DNA of 64,000 bases from Acinetobacter sp. ANC 4204 (lineage in GTDB: Bacteria > Pseudomonadota > Gammaproteobacteria > Pseudomonadales > Moraxellaceae), in the NCBI RefSeq assembly GCF_002135205.1, contig NZ_NEFZ01000001.1, forward strand, positions 620,001-684,000. Direction: 5' to 3'. Made by a program: the position numbers and the translations under genes. Below are positions 19,203 to 28,109 of this stretch, piece by piece (the stretch's first letter is position 1; each line of letters begins with the position of its first letter). Below the pieces are notes generated by a model, which was given only the letters and a program-made list of their open reading frames with translations, did not search any database and had not been told where the DNA came from.

Positions 19203-19294
19203 ATTTTTTTCCTCAATCAACGACTGAGAAATTGTGACTTAATTTCATATTTGATAGAATCGCTATAAATTAAAACATTAATTCCAAAAATGAA

Positions 19295-20176
19295 ATGCTT
19301 GATGATCTTTCACTCTTTATTGCTATCGTTGCAGCAGGCAGCTTGAGTCAAGCCGCTAAAAATCAGTCTATTCCAACAGCAACATTAACCCGACGCCTAC
19401 AACAGCTCGAAAAAACATTAGGATGTAAACTACTGCACCGCACAACACGAGGTATTCAACTTACCCATGAGGGACAAAGCTATTACGAAAGATGCCAACC
19501 CCTTATTTCTAGTTTGCAGCAAGCGACTCAAGAACTAAGCCATCATATTTTAGACCCTATTGGTCAAGTAAAATTATTAGCACCAATCAATCTCGCCAAT
19601 ACAATTCTTAAAGCTTTCTGGGCGAGTTTTTTACATAAATACCCAGATATCCGCTTAGAAATTTGTTTAGACAACAAAAAGGATCATCTTTTAAGTACGG
19701 GGGCAGATTTAGCTTTACGAATAGGTCAACAGCAAGATACTTCGTATATTCAAAAATATATTTGTAGTCTTCAAACGATGATTGTGGCCTCACCGCAATA
19801 TCTTGCTCAAGCCCCAAATATTTATCATCCGAACGATTTAAAAAATCATAGCTGGATCATCGCGCAACCATTATCCACTATAAAATTACAACGTAATCAT
19901 GAACAAATAGAGTTCAAATTAGAAAATTTTAGAGCGCAGATTACAAATGAAATGCAGATTTGTACAGAATTAGCCTTACATGGCTTAGGCTTGTACTATT
20001 TACCAGAAAATGTGTGTAAAGCGGAAATAGTGTCGGGACGTTTGATAAAAGTGTTACCTGAGTGGCAAACACCTGTTCGTGATATTTATGCAATATGGCC
20101 ATCACAAAAATTACTACCAACGCGTGTTCGCGTGGTTGTGGAGGACTTGGTTGCATACATGGCTAATCTCGGATAG
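19295..20176 (+). CDS. LysR family transcriptional regulator
   Basis: The 293-residue regulator has the LysR N-terminal winged helix (LSLFIAIVAAGSLSQAAKNQ, then TRRLQQLEKTLGCKLLHRTTRG) and a C-terminal periplasmic-binding-like effector domain. The C-terminal form resembles the DsdC/PtxR-like subgroup in which effectors are often small acids or unknown. It reads away from the DUF2798 gene and probably controls it and itself from the 92-bp interval. Ribosome binding is weak (TTCCAAAAATGAA). Confidence 0.88.
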   Translation: MLDDLSLFIAIVAAGSLSQAAKNQSIPTATLTRRLQQLEKTLGCKLLHRTTRGIQLTHEGQSYYERCQPLISSLQQATQELSHHILDPIGQVKLLAPINLANTILKAFWASFLHKYPDIRLEICLDNKKDHLLSTGADLALRIGQQQDTSYIQKYICSLQTMIVASPQYLAQAPNIYHPNDLKNHSWIIAQPLSTIKLQRNHEQIEFKLENFRAQITNEMQICTELALHGLGLYYLPENVCKAEIVSGRLIKVLPEWQTPVRDIYAIWPSQKLLPTRVRVVVEDLVAYMANLG

Positions 20177-20225
20177 CACAACAAAGCGCTCGCTACCCGA
20201 GTTAAATATAAAATAAATGTTTAGC

Positions 20226-20750
20226 TTAATTTGGTGTGTGATACATCAAATAAAGTTCATTTAAGTTCTCTGGAATTTCTTCTGCAAGTTCATCCATTAA
20301 CTGACCGTTACGACGGAAGGTTTCCATCTGCGGGTCTTCTTCATCAATCCCACTAAACACCATAATTGGTAAGGTAAGATCGACCAGCTGTTCTTCAAAC
20401 TCAGGCGTGAACCAAGCATCTTCGTTTAAAAACATTGCATCAACAAAACCAACGCTCCAGTCGCCCAAGCTTGATTCTACATCTGCTTCTTCAATTTCAA
20501 AAGGAAACTCAATTCCCTCTTCATTGGCAAGGTTTTGACGAATAGACTCAAGCCAAGCTTTCACTTGCACGATGATCTCGGCAGGCACTTTCTTTTGATT
20601 ATTATCAAAAAGTTCATCCAACCATTTTGCAAAAGTAGGACCAACTGCAATTGCACACAAAAAACCATGAGTCGCTGCAAAATCTAGACCATACTCATTT
20701 TGGTCACCATCTAGATATTCACTCAATAAGTCTAAATCTAAAGCACTCAT
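20226..20750 (-). CDS. UPF0149 / YecA family protein
   Basis: The 174-residue acidic protein begins with the UPF0149 pattern (LLSEYLDGD, FAATHGFLCAIAVGP) and continues with EIEEADVESSLGDWSVGFVDAMFL. Family members such as YgfB and YecA occur across gammaproteobacteria; no metal-binding SEC-C tail is present here. In Pseudomonas, YgfB affects a peptidoglycan recycling regulator, but this cannot be carried over with confidence. It lies 70 bp after the acidic 69-residue gene on the same strand. Confidence 0.82.
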   Translation of the reverse strand: MSALDLDLLSEYLDGDQNEYGLDFAATHGFLCAIAVGPTFAKWLDELFDNNQKKVPAEIIVQVKAWLESIRQNLANEEGIEFPFEIEEADVESSLGDWSVGFVDAMFLNEDAWFTPEFEEQLVDLTLPIMVFSGIDEEDPQMETFRRNGQLMDELAEEIPENLNELYLMYHTPN

Positions 20751-20820
20751 TTCAAATCCAAATTCAGAAACTGATTAGGGCATTAGCATAGCATTTTCAG
20801 ACACGATGCTACATCTGATT

Positions 20821-21030
20821 TTAGTCTTCTTCGTCGTCAAAATCGTCGTCATCGTCGATGTCGTAATCAAAATCTTTAAGCTCACGTTCCAAACGGCGCT
20901 GTGCAAGAAGGTCATCAATCAGGCGACGTTTTTCTAATGATTCTTTCGCACTAATTTTACTTGATGACTCATCAAAATTAACATCATCATCAGCGTAGTT
21001 ATCATCTAGTTCAAAATCTGTAGAAGACAC
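20821..21030 (-). CDS. Small acidic PA3496-like protein
   Basis: The 69-residue protein is extremely acidic at both ends (FELDDNYADDDVNFDE and DYDIDDDDDFDDEED), separated by a basic helix (AKESLEKRRLIDDLLAQRR). It resembles the family called PA3496, described as a putative envelope integrity protein. A well-formed promoter lies upstream at 21074-21102. The same strand then carries the UPF0149 gene. Confidence 0.75.
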   Translation of the reverse strand: MSSTDFELDDNYADDDVNFDESSSKISAKESLEKRRLIDDLLAQRRLERELKDFDYDIDDDDDFDDEED

Positions 21031-21073
21031 TAAAACTACCTCATAGTGAAAAAATGTGAAGGGTCTTAGGCGC

Positions 21074-21102
21074 TATTTATATGGGTTATAGAACCTTGTC
21101 AA
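21074..21102 (-). promoter_or_regulatory. Sigma-70 promoter for the acidic PA3496-like gene
   Basis: On the minus strand, TTGACA (21097-21102) is separated by 17 bases from TAAATA (21074-21079). The -35 box is a consensus match. The transcript would run into the gene whose ATG is at 21030. Confidence 0.6.
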
Positions 21103-21411
21103 GTTTTATTTGCATTTAGAGCAATTAATTCGATTTTTGCTCTTTATTTTTAAGCAATTTTTATGGCATGATATAATCCACCTTGCGTCTGTTTAGTTTT
21201 ACGGCTTGTTTGTGCCAAATAAACGCCAAATATCCTTTATTTCATATTTGGGTTTTAAACTTAAGCGCGTGAGGGATGAACTTGAAAACAACAATTTCAC
21301 CCCCATCTAAATTACTGAATTTATATTTTAATATTTTATCAGGTCGCACTTTTGCTGAATTATCCTGATGAAATAGACAGCTATTGACAGCTAAATTTAT
21401 GAAGCAAATTG

Positions 21412-21420
21412 TGCTAAAAT
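21412..21420 (+). promoter_or_regulatory. Candidate extended -10 promoter of rpoD
   Basis: TGC followed by TAAAAT forms an extended -10 element. A TTGACA occurs at 21384-21389, but its distance of 25 bases is too long for a normal pair, so the extended -10 would have to compensate. Confidence 0.4.
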
Positions 21421-21464
21421 GCACGGTTTTCCACTGCCACAGATTCAACGAAGAGTAAGCAAAG

Positions 21465-23351
21465 ATGAGCGATATGACTTCCCCTACTTCGCAAGTAGCG
21501 GCTCTGATTAGCCGAGGCAAAGAGCAAGGTTACCTAACTTACGCTGAGGTTAACGATCATCTCCCAGACTCGATTACTGAAAGCGAACAGATTGAAGACA
21601 TTATTCAAATGCTTCAAGACGTGGGTATTCCTGTGCATGAGCGTGCACCTGAATCTGACGATGCAATGTTTGAAGGTGGTAATGAAGCTGCCGATGAAGT
21701 TGCTGAAGAAGAAGCCGCAGCTGTTCTCGCTTCTGTAGAAAATGAACCTGGTCGTACTACAGATCCAGTCCGCATGTATATGCGTGAAATGGGTACAGTT
21801 GAACTGTTAACGCGTGAAGGCGAAATCAGCATTGCTAAACGTATTGAAGAAGGCATTCGCGACGTTCTTCATTCGATTGCTTACTGGCCGAATGCGGTTG
21901 AAGTGGTATTACAAGAATACAAAGATTATGAAGCAGGCGAACGTCGCCTTGCAGACATCCTTTCTGGTTATTTAGATCCAGAAACAGATGAAGACATTCC
22001 AGAAGTCCTCGAAGAAGAATCTGAGATTGATGACGAAGAAGAGTCTTCGAGCAAATCAACCAAAGATGTGAAACTGGATGATGACGAGGAAGAAGAAGAG
22101 TCTGAAGGTGATGATGATTCTGAAGGCGAGTCTGGCCCAGATCCTGAAATTGCAAAAGTTCGTTTTGACGAATTGGCAGCCGCTTGGAAAAATACCCAAG
22201 CGGTAATCGAAAAGCACGGTCGTTCAAGCAAACCAGCTGAAGATGCATTAGAAGCACTAGCAACTGTGTTTATGATGTTCAAATTTACACCTCGTTTATT
22301 TGACATCATTTCAGAAATGATTCGTGGTACGCATGAACAAATTCGTACCTCTGAACGTGAAGTAATGCGCTATGCAGTTCGCCGTGGTCGTATGGATCGC
22401 ACGCAATTCCGCACCTCTTTCCCAGGTCAAGAATCAAACTTTGCTTGGTTGGATGAACAAATTGCGAAAGCGTCGCCAGATCAAAAAGGCTATCTTGAAA
22501 AAGTACGTCCAGATGTTTTAGCGTTCCAACAAAAAATTGCAGACATTGAAAAAGATTTGGGCCTTGATGTTAAAGGCATCAAAGACATTTCAAAACGTAT
22601 GGCTGTAGGCGAAGCAAAAGCACGCCGCGCGAAAAAAGAAATGGTAGAAGCGAACTTACGTTTGGTAATTTCGATCGCGAAAAAATATACCAACCGTGGC
22701 TTACAATTCTTGGACTTGATCCAAGAAGGTAACATCGGTTTGATGAAAGCGGTAGACAAGTTTGAATACCGTCGTGGTTATAAGTTCTCGACTTATGCAA
22801 CGTGGTGGATTCGTCAGGCCATTACTCGTTCGATTGCCGACCAAGCGCGTACCATTCGTATTCCAGTACACATGATCGAAACCATTAACAAGATCAACCG
22901 TGTATCACGCCAACTTCTACAAGAAATGGGCCGTGAACCAACACCTGAAGAACTCGGTGAACGTCTGGAAATGGACGAAGTTAAAGTGCGTAAAGTGCTG
23001 AAAATTGCCAAAGAACCAATTTCGATGGAAACACCGATTGGCGATGATGAAGATTCGCATTTGGGTGACTTCATTGAGGACTCAAACATCACTTCACCTG
23101 TCGATGCTGCAACGTCTGAAGGCTTAAAAGAAGCGACACGTGAAGTGCTTGAAAACTTGACTGAACGTGAAGCGAAAGTTCTAAAAATGCGTTTTGGTAT
23201 CGACATGCCAACCGACCATACTTTAGAAGAAGTAGGTAAACAGTTTGATGTAACGCGTGAGCGTATCCGTCAGATTGAAGCGAAAGCATTACGTAAGCTT
23301 CGCCACCCTTCTCGCTCAGAACACTTACGTTCATTCTTGGAAAACGACTAA
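21465..23351 (+). CDS. rpoD: RNA polymerase primary sigma factor RpoD (sigma-70)
   Basis: The housekeeping sigma factor directs RNA polymerase to most promoters. The 628-residue protein has region 1.1 at the N-terminus, region 1.2 ([21 protein letters not shown]), a non-conserved region with a strongly acidic stretch near residues 180-225, region 2 ([19 protein letters not shown] and [17 protein letters not shown]), region 3 and region 4 ([20 protein letters not shown]). Length and layout match E. coli sigma-70. It is not adjacent to dnaG here, unlike the rpsU-dnaG-rpoD operon of enterics. Confidence 0.98.
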   Translation: MSDMTSPTSQVAALISRGKEQGYLTYAEVNDHLPDSITESEQIEDIIQMLQDVGIPVHERAPESDDAMFEGGNEAADEVAEEEAAAVLASVENEPGRTTDPVRMYMREMGTVELLTREGEISIAKRIEEGIRDVLHSIAYWPNAVEVVLQEYKDYEAGERRLADILSGYLDPETDEDIPEVLEEESEIDDEEESSSKSTKDVKLDDDEEEEESEGDDDSEGESGPDPEIAKVRFDELAAAWKNTQAVIEKHGRSSKPAEDALEALATVFMMFKFTPRLFDIISEMIRGTHEQIRTSEREVMRYAVRRGRMDRTQFRTSFPGQESNFAWLDEQIAKASPDQKGYLEKVRPDVLAFQQKIADIEKDLGLDVKGIKDISKRMAVGEAKARRAKKEMVEANLRLVISIAKKYTNRGLQFLDLIQEGNIGLMKAVDKFEYRRGYKFSTYATWWIRQAITRSIADQARTIRIPVHMIETINKINRVSRQLLQEMGREPTPEELGERLEMDEVKVRKVLKIAKEPISMETPIGDDEDSHLGDFIEDSNITSPVDAATSEGLKEATREVLENLTEREAKVLKMRFGIDMPTDHTLEEVGKQFDVTRERIRQIEAKALRKLRHPSRSEHLRSFLEND

Positions 23352-23365
23352 TTTATATGGACGCG

Positions 23366-23402
23366 ATGGAGACTTGAAATTTTATCAATTGTCTCCATTT
23401 AA
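23366..23402 (+). terminator. Probable terminator after rpoD
   Basis: The stem ATGGAGAC / GTCTCCAT encloses a 17-base loop and is followed by TTAAGTCTTT, 15 bp after the stop codon. A second hairpin, AACGCCTGC / GCAGGCGTT at 23422-23445, lacks a T tract. Confidence 0.55.
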
Positions 23403-23470
23403 GTCTTTAAGCGCAACACCTAACGCCTGCACTTTCGCAGGCGTTTGAAATAAAGGGGGGACTGACGCTC

Positions 23471-23764
23471 ATGACTATGTTAGACCGCACACCATCTCGT
23501 GAATTACAAGAACATCTTTGGGTATTTCCTATGGACTACCCAATTAAACTCATTGGCCTTGCTGGCGATGACTTACGTGTTGCTGTAGTTGAAATTTTAG
23601 TAAAACATTTTCCAGAGTTTGATGCTGAATCGGTTCAAACTCAGCCATCACGTACTGGTAAATATCACTCTTTGACTGCACAATTGCGTTTTGAAGAGTT
23701 AGAACAAGTGCATCAGTTATATGCAGATCTTGCAGCTTGTCCGTTAATTAAGACTGCACTGTAA
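23471..23764 (+). CDS. ybeD: YbeD / DUF493 family protein
   Basis: The 97-residue protein matches the YbeD family, small proteins with a regulatory ferredoxin-like fold (FPMDYPIKLIGLAGDDLRV near residue 20, then a beta-rich end). ybeD precedes lipB in most gammaproteobacteria and a role linked to lipoate metabolism has been suggested from this. AGGGGGG lies before the ATG. A terminator separates it from lipB, so here the two are not obligatorily co-transcribed. Confidence 0.88.
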   Translation: MTMLDRTPSRELQEHLWVFPMDYPIKLIGLAGDDLRVAVVEILVKHFPEFDAESVQTQPSRTGKYHSLTAQLRFEELEQVHQLYADLAACPLIKTAL

Positions 23765-23785
23765 TTCAAATGATGTATCAATGAG

Positions 23786-23811
23786 ACACGCTTACGAGCG
23801 TGTTTTTTTTG
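23786..23811 (+). terminator. Terminator after ybeD
   Basis: The stem ACACGCT / AGCGTGT with a TACG loop is followed by eight T. Confidence 0.9.
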
Positions 23812-23926
23812 TGCCTATATTTTAATCCCAAGAATTCAACTTATTCACTAAAGAAATCCCCCTACACTATTGATCTTTTCTTTATAATTTAACCCATACT
23901 TTTTGTTTTATAAGGACGCAAGTGCC

Positions 23927-24589
23927 GTGTCGTCAGATGTCGTTCTCAAACCACAACTCATTATTCGTCAGTTTGATGGCCTAACTCCCTATGCTGACCG
24001 CTTTATTGAAATGAAGACATTGACTGAACAACGTGATGTGGATACGCCTGATGAACTTTGGATACTGCAACATCATGATGTTCTCACCCAAGGTCAAGCA
24101 GGAAAACCTGAACATATTTTGATGAACAGCAACATCCCTGTTGTTCAATCCGACCGTGGTGGTCAAGTGACATGGCATGGTCCCGGTCAATTGGTTGCCT
24201 ATTTTATGTTTGACCTCAACCGTCTTGGCTGGAACGTCCGTACTTTAGTATCTTATGCTGAAAACTTAATGATTGAGTTACTCAAAAAATATGAGATTGA
24301 AGCCTATGCCAAAGCTGATGCACCTGGCGTCTACGTTGATGGACGTAAAATTGGCTCACTAGGTTTTAAAATACGTAAAGGCCGTAGTTATCACGGTTTA
24401 TCCTTAAATATTGACTGCGATTTGTTCGGATTTCAGACCATCAATCCATGTGGTTATGCAGGTTTGGAAATGGTGCGTATCTCAGACCTCAAAACCGACT
24501 ACCCACGTTTTGAAAACTTATGTGCCGATATTATTGAAACTTTAAAGCACAGCGGTTACTTTAAAGATGTTCAAGTACAGCATGTATAA
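23927..24589 (+). CDS. lipB: Lipoyl(octanoyl) transferase LipB
   Basis: LipB moves octanoate from acyl carrier protein to the E2 and H proteins, which LipA then converts to lipoyl. The 220-residue protein has DRGGQVTWHGPGQLVAY, the lysine in IGSLGFKIRKGRSYHGLSLN and the catalytic Cys175 in INPCGYAGLEM. The start is GTG at 23927, with AAGGA ten bases upstream; an in-frame TTG at 23903 would add eight residues but has no such site. lipA is not in the window. Confidence 0.94.
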   Translation: MSSDVVLKPQLIIRQFDGLTPYADRFIEMKTLTEQRDVDTPDELWILQHHDVLTQGQAGKPEHILMNSNIPVVQSDRGGQVTWHGPGQLVAYFMFDLNRLGWNVRTLVSYAENLMIELLKKYEIEAYAKADAPGVYVDGRKIGSLGFKIRKGRSYHGLSLNIDCDLFGFQTINPCGYAGLEMVRISDLKTDYPRFENLCADIIETLKHSGYFKDVQVQHV

Positions 24590-24664
24590 AGGCTTTGCTT
24601 TTCATGGAAAAATAAATTAGAGTATTTACTCTAAACTAATAATTATTTTTAGAAAGGACAGCGA

Positions 24665-25198
24665 GTGATTAACCTCAATTCAGTGAAACCCGCTCTGCAA
24701 TTAACCTATGTCAAACTTATGATGGATGTGATTGGCCGAGGATTGGTCATGGCCAGCCAAGTCGATAGTGAAATTCAGCAAGAAGTTGCAAAATTTCCAG
24801 CCAATTTCACTCTATCTATGAATGTTTTTCCAAATGGGCCTGCTTTTTTAGCCAAAGTGACCGAAGACCATCAACTTGAACTGCTGACACCTGGCAGTCT
24901 AAAAGCAGATTTAACGATTACGTTTAAACATTTAAGTCATGCCTTTTTAGTATTTTCATTTCAAGAAAGTACAGCACAAGCATTTGCCCATGATCGTATG
25001 ATCGCAGATGGCGATATTTCTTATGCAATTCGCCTCGTCCGCTGTCTAAATAAAATGGAATCCTTGATTTTACCAAAAATGGTTGCAGAACTTGCAGTCA
25101 AAGAATACCCAACAGAACTGAGCTTAAAAGAAAAACTCACAGGCGCTGCAAATATTTACCTCAAAGTAGCCCAATCATATTTAAAACGGAGTGCATAA
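24665..25198 (+). CDS. SCP2 sterol-carrier-domain protein
   Basis: The 177-residue product has an SCP2-type fold pattern: a hydrophobic pocket region with FTLSMNVFPNGPAFLAKV, then ADLTITFKHLSHAFLVFSF and a helix with IRLVRCLNKMESLILP. Bacterial members include the UbiT/YhbT proteins of ubiquinone synthesis, but the partners UbiU and UbiV are not present, so this is only a possibility. The start is GTG with AAGGACA upstream. Its stop lies one base before the ATG of the alcohol dehydrogenase gene, which implies tight coupling. Confidence 0.75.
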   Translation: MINLNSVKPALQLTYVKLMMDVIGRGLVMASQVDSEIQQEVAKFPANFTLSMNVFPNGPAFLAKVTEDHQLELLTPGSLKADLTITFKHLSHAFLVFSFQESTAQAFAHDRMIADGDISYAIRLVRCLNKMESLILPKMVAELAVKEYPTELSLKEKLTGAANIYLKVAQSYLKRSA

Positions 25199-25199
25199 C

Positions 25200-26384
25200 A
25201 TGGCGAAGCCTTATTACGAATTTTTTTGTCCTGTAAAAGTGATCGCTGGTCATGCTGCTTTGGAACACATTCCGTTTGAACTGGCAACATTAGGGGCAAC
25301 CCGACCTTTAATCATTACTGACAAAGGCGTACGTGCCAACAATTTACTTGCACCAATTGAAGCAGCTTTTGAATCTACCGATGCAGTGATTGGCGCAATT
25401 TTTGATGATGTTCCGCCTGATTCAAGCTTAGAGACAGTACGTAAAGCGGCCAATTTATACCGTGAACACCAGTGTGATGCCATTATTGCTGTCGGTGGGG
25501 GTTCAGTGATTGATACCTCTAAAGCCACCAATATTTTGGTGTCTGAAGGTGGCGATGATTTACTCAAATACTCTGGGGCACACAACTTACCTAAGCCACT
25601 TAAACCCTTTTTTGTGATTCCAACCACGTCAGGCACAGGTTCTGAAGTTACCATGGTTGCGGTGGTGTCTGATCCAGAGAAAAATGTCAAACTACCTTTC
25701 GCATCGTACTATTTAATGCCACATGCTGCGATTCTTGATCCACGCATGACCCAAACCTTGCCACCACACCTAACCGCGATGACCGCGATGGATGCCATGA
25801 CCCATGCCGTCGAAGCCTATACATGTATGGCACATAATCCAATTTCAGATGCATATGCTACGGCTGCAATTAAAAAAGTCAGCAATCATTTGTTTAATGT
25901 ACTGGATAATCCAAACGACGCGAACGGTCGCTTAGAATTGGCTCAAGCCTCCACTATGGCAGGTATTGCATTTTCAAACTCAATGGTCGGTCTCGTTCAC
26001 TCTCTAGGCCATGCTTTAGGTGCAGTTGCCCACTTACCGCATGGACTATGTATGAACCTGTTCCTTCCTTATGTGCTTGAGTTTAATAAAGAAGTGAATG
26101 GAGACAAGATTGCAGACCTCCTATTACCGCTTGCAGGGCCAGATATCTATGCGCAGACTCCTGCTCACTTACGTGCAGACAAAGCCATTAGTACATTACT
26201 CACGATGCGTGATCGCTTATTCACATTAACCAAATTACCGCGTACGTTGAGTGAAACAGGAAAAGTGACCTTAGAACAACTCGATGAGGTCGCAGAAAAA
26301 GCCCTCAACGATGGTTCAATTATTTACAACCCGAAAGAAGCCAGCTTAAAAGATTTAAAAGCAATTTTAGAAAAAGCTTGGTAA
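25200..26384 (+). CDS. Iron-containing alcohol dehydrogenase
   Basis: The 394-residue group III dehydrogenase has the NAD-binding GGGSVIDTSKA motif, PTTSGTGSEVT and the metal site in AMDAMTHAVEAYTCM and SLGHALGAVAHLPHG, with conserved histidines. It would oxidise a primary alcohol or reduce an aldehyde with NAD(H); the substrate is not known. ATG at 25200 follows the SCP2 stop by one base and has CGGAG eight bases upstream. A lipid-carrier protein in the same operon hints at a long-chain or hydrophobic substrate, which is inference. Confidence 0.9.
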   Translation: MAKPYYEFFCPVKVIAGHAALEHIPFELATLGATRPLIITDKGVRANNLLAPIEAAFESTDAVIGAIFDDVPPDSSLETVRKAANLYREHQCDAIIAVGGGSVIDTSKATNILVSEGGDDLLKYSGAHNLPKPLKPFFVIPTTSGTGSEVTMVAVVSDPEKNVKLPFASYYLMPHAAILDPRMTQTLPPHLTAMTAMDAMTHAVEAYTCMAHNPISDAYATAAIKKVSNHLFNVLDNPNDANGRLELAQASTMAGIAFSNSMVGLVHSLGHALGAVAHLPHGLCMNLFLPYVLEFNKEVNGDKIADLLLPLAGPDIYAQTPAHLRADKAISTLLTMRDRLFTLTKLPRTLSETGKVTLEQLDEVAEKALNDGSIIYNPKEASLKDLKAILEKAW

Positions 26385-26419
26385 TTGGCATAAAATCAGC
26401 CAATATAGCGACAATCTTA

Positions 26420-26452
26420 GCCTGATGCTTTTTTAAACATCGGGCTTTTATT
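26420..26452 (+). terminator. Terminator after the alcohol dehydrogenase gene
   Basis: The stem GCCTGATG / CATCGGGC (one G-T pair) with a CTTTTTTAAA loop is followed by TTTTATTT. Confidence 0.75.
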
Positions 26453-26471
26453 TGCCATAAGGAATAATGCT

Positions 26472-26624
26472 ATGCATAAACTTATTGGCATAAAAACTGC
26501 TAAAAAATCTGAAAAAGTTACTGACAAAAGATGCCAAATTAATGTAGATTGGCGCACTTTTGAAATTAAACATAGGGGGGATCGTTCGTCTCAAACGATC
26601 CTTATAAACATGACTGATCCTTGA
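26472..26624 (+). CDS. Possible 50-residue leader ORF before the APC permease
   Basis: An ATG at 26472 opens a 50-codon frame ending with TGA at 26622, 24 bp before the permease start. AAGGA lies eight bases before the ATG, a good ribosome binding site. The peptide is lysine-rich (MHKLIGIKTAKKSEKVTDKR at the start) and has no recognised domain. Its last codons span the hairpin at 26579-26601. It could be a small protein, a regulatory upstream ORF or chance; I lean to the second because of the short distance to the permease. Not confirmed by any second homologue. Confidence 0.35.
   Translation: MHKLIGIKTAKKSEKVTDKRCQINVDWRTFEIKHRGDRSSQTILINMTDP
26579..26601 (+). repeat. Inverted repeat upstream of the APC permease
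   Basis: GGATCGTT and AACGATCC form an eight-base-pair stem around CGTCTCA. It is not followed by a T run, so it is not a simple terminator; it could be a regulator site or an RNA structure. It lies about 50 bp before the permease start codon. Confidence 0.5.
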
Positions 26625-26648
26625 TCAACGATAAAGAGGATAACGCCG

Positions 26649-28043
26649 TTGACTAATATTTCTGGGACTCAATCGGCAGCTAAACTGCAAAAAACGCTAG
26701 GTCTCTGGCACATCATTATTATTGGTTTAGCTTATATTCAACCAATGACATTATTTGATACTTTCGGTTTAGTATCAGAAGAAAGTCATTATCATGTGCC
26801 GACGTCATACATCATTGCTTTAATCGCAATTTTATTCACGTCGATCAGTTATGGTCACATGATTCGTCGCTACCCTTCCTCGGGTTCAGCCTACACCTAT
26901 GCACAAAAATCCATCCATCCAAATGTTGGATTTATGGTGGGTTGGTCATCATGGTTAGACTATTTATTGTCTCCAATGGTCAACATCATTCTTGCTGTGA
27001 TTTACCTAGAAGCCTTATTCCCTGATGTAAACCATTGGGTTTGGGTAGTAGGCTTAACTGCATTTATGACGGCGGTCAACTTACGCGGTGCGCGCTTCGT
27101 TGCAAACTTTAATGGCTTAATCGTTTTGGTACAGTTAGCAGTTATCGCATACTTTACCTGGATGGTTTACAGCTTACTTGCAAGTGGCATCAATGCTGAT
27201 GGTACTTTGGTCAATGCGAAATATCAGTTATGGAGCTTAGAGCCATTTTGGAATGAACTTACTACACTGGGTCCCCTAATTACTGGTGCGACTTTACTGT
27301 GCTTCTCATTCACTGGTTTCGACTCACTTAGCTCACTTGCAGAAGAAACAAAAGATACCGAGAAAACTCTACCTAAAGCGATTTTCTTAACAGCACTCTT
27401 TGCAGGTGTGATCTTTATTATCAGCACCTACTTCATGCAGATTTACTTCCCGAACGATCCTAAGACGTACTTTGAAGATGTTGCTGCAACACAGCCTGAC
27501 ATTTTACAAGCCGTTGGTGGCGTGGCGTTTAAAACGGTGGTGTTGTACTTCGCAATTGTGACTGTTATGGCATCAGGTATTTCGGCACATGCAGGCGTTT
27601 CACGTTTAATGTATGTAATGGGCCGTGATGGCGTGATTAACAAGAAGATTTTTGGTCATATTAGTCCGAAAAGCTTCACACCATCTTATAATATTTTAAT
27701 TGTAGGTGCTGTGGCATTAACCGCGGGCTTCATGGACTTGGACATCGTCATTTCGATGATCAGCTTCGGGGCTTTAACGGCATTTACCTTTGTAAACTTA
27801 TCCGTTATTTCGCGTTATGCTCTGCGTGATGGTCGCACAAAGAATATTAAAGATATCTTGAGCTTTGTGGTCATTCCAATGTGTGGATTCCTCAGTATCT
27901 TTGCCATGTGGTTAGAGATTGAAGAAACTGCATTGAAATTCGGTTTGTGGTGGGCAATGTTTGGTATTTTATACTTAGGTTATAAAACCAAAGGCTTTAA
28001 GCAACCAGCACCACAACATAATGAATTTGATGATCATCCATAA
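26649..28043 (+). CDS. APC family amino-acid/polyamine permease
   Basis: The 464-residue protein has about twelve membrane helices and APC-superfamily motifs, including HIIIIGLAYIQPMTLFDTFG in helix 1, YAQKSIHPNVGFMVGWSSWLDY in helices 2-3, and SFTGFDSLSSLAEETKD in the substrate region. It resembles putrescine importers of the PuuP/PlaP branch, but the substrate is not proven. The start is TTG, with AGAGGA eight bases upstream. It is a single-gene unit between two terminators, apart from the possible leader ORF at 26472. Confidence 0.88.
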   Translation: MTNISGTQSAAKLQKTLGLWHIIIIGLAYIQPMTLFDTFGLVSEESHYHVPTSYIIALIAILFTSISYGHMIRRYPSSGSAYTYAQKSIHPNVGFMVGWSSWLDYLLSPMVNIILAVIYLEALFPDVNHWVWVVGLTAFMTAVNLRGARFVANFNGLIVLVQLAVIAYFTWMVYSLLASGINADGTLVNAKYQLWSLEPFWNELTTLGPLITGATLLCFSFTGFDSLSSLAEETKDTEKTLPKAIFLTALFAGVIFIISTYFMQIYFPNDPKTYFEDVAATQPDILQAVGGVAFKTVVLYFAIVTVMASGISAHAGVSRLMYVMGRDGVINKKIFGHISPKSFTPSYNILIVGAVALTAGFMDLDIVISMISFGALTAFTFVNLSVISRYALRDGRTKNIKDILSFVVIPMCGFLSIFAMWLEIEETALKFGLWWAMFGILYLGYKTKGFKQPAPQHNEFDDHP

Positions 28044-28056
28044 TCTCTCATTCAGA

Positions 28057-28092
28057 AAAGAAAAAGACGCCAAGTGCGTCTTTTTCTTTTTA
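28057..28092 (+). terminator. Terminator after the APC permease gene
   Basis: The stem AAAAAGACGC / GCGTCTTTTT with a CAAGT loop is continued by TCTTTTT; the A run on the other side allows some action on the opposite strand too. Confidence 0.88.
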
Positions 28093-28109
28093 AGGATATA
28101 GCTAAAAAA

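Larger units (their letters stand above)
21031..21464. other. Divergent intergenic region before rpoD
   Basis: This 434-bp gap has no coding sequence that I can support. Besides the leftward promoter listed separately, it holds TATAAT at 21172-21177 on the plus strand and an extended -10 element TGCTAAAAT at 21412-21420, about 45 bp before the rpoD start codon. Both are candidate rpoD promoters. The region is AT-rich. Confidence 0.6.

Noticed and set aside
22000..22140. Acidic stretch of RpoD as a novel insertion
   Set aside because: A non-conserved acidic region between regions 1.2 and 2 is normal in sigma-70 of gammaproteobacteria.
21614..23334. Several minus-strand frames within rpoD
   Set aside because: They arise from the codon pattern of the acidic and conserved rpoD coding strand and have no start signals.
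23422..23445. Hairpin AACGCCTGC/GCAGGCGTT as a second rpoD terminator
   Set aside because: It has no T tract and lies close to the ybeD ribosome binding site, so its role is unclear; noted only inside the rpoD terminator entry.
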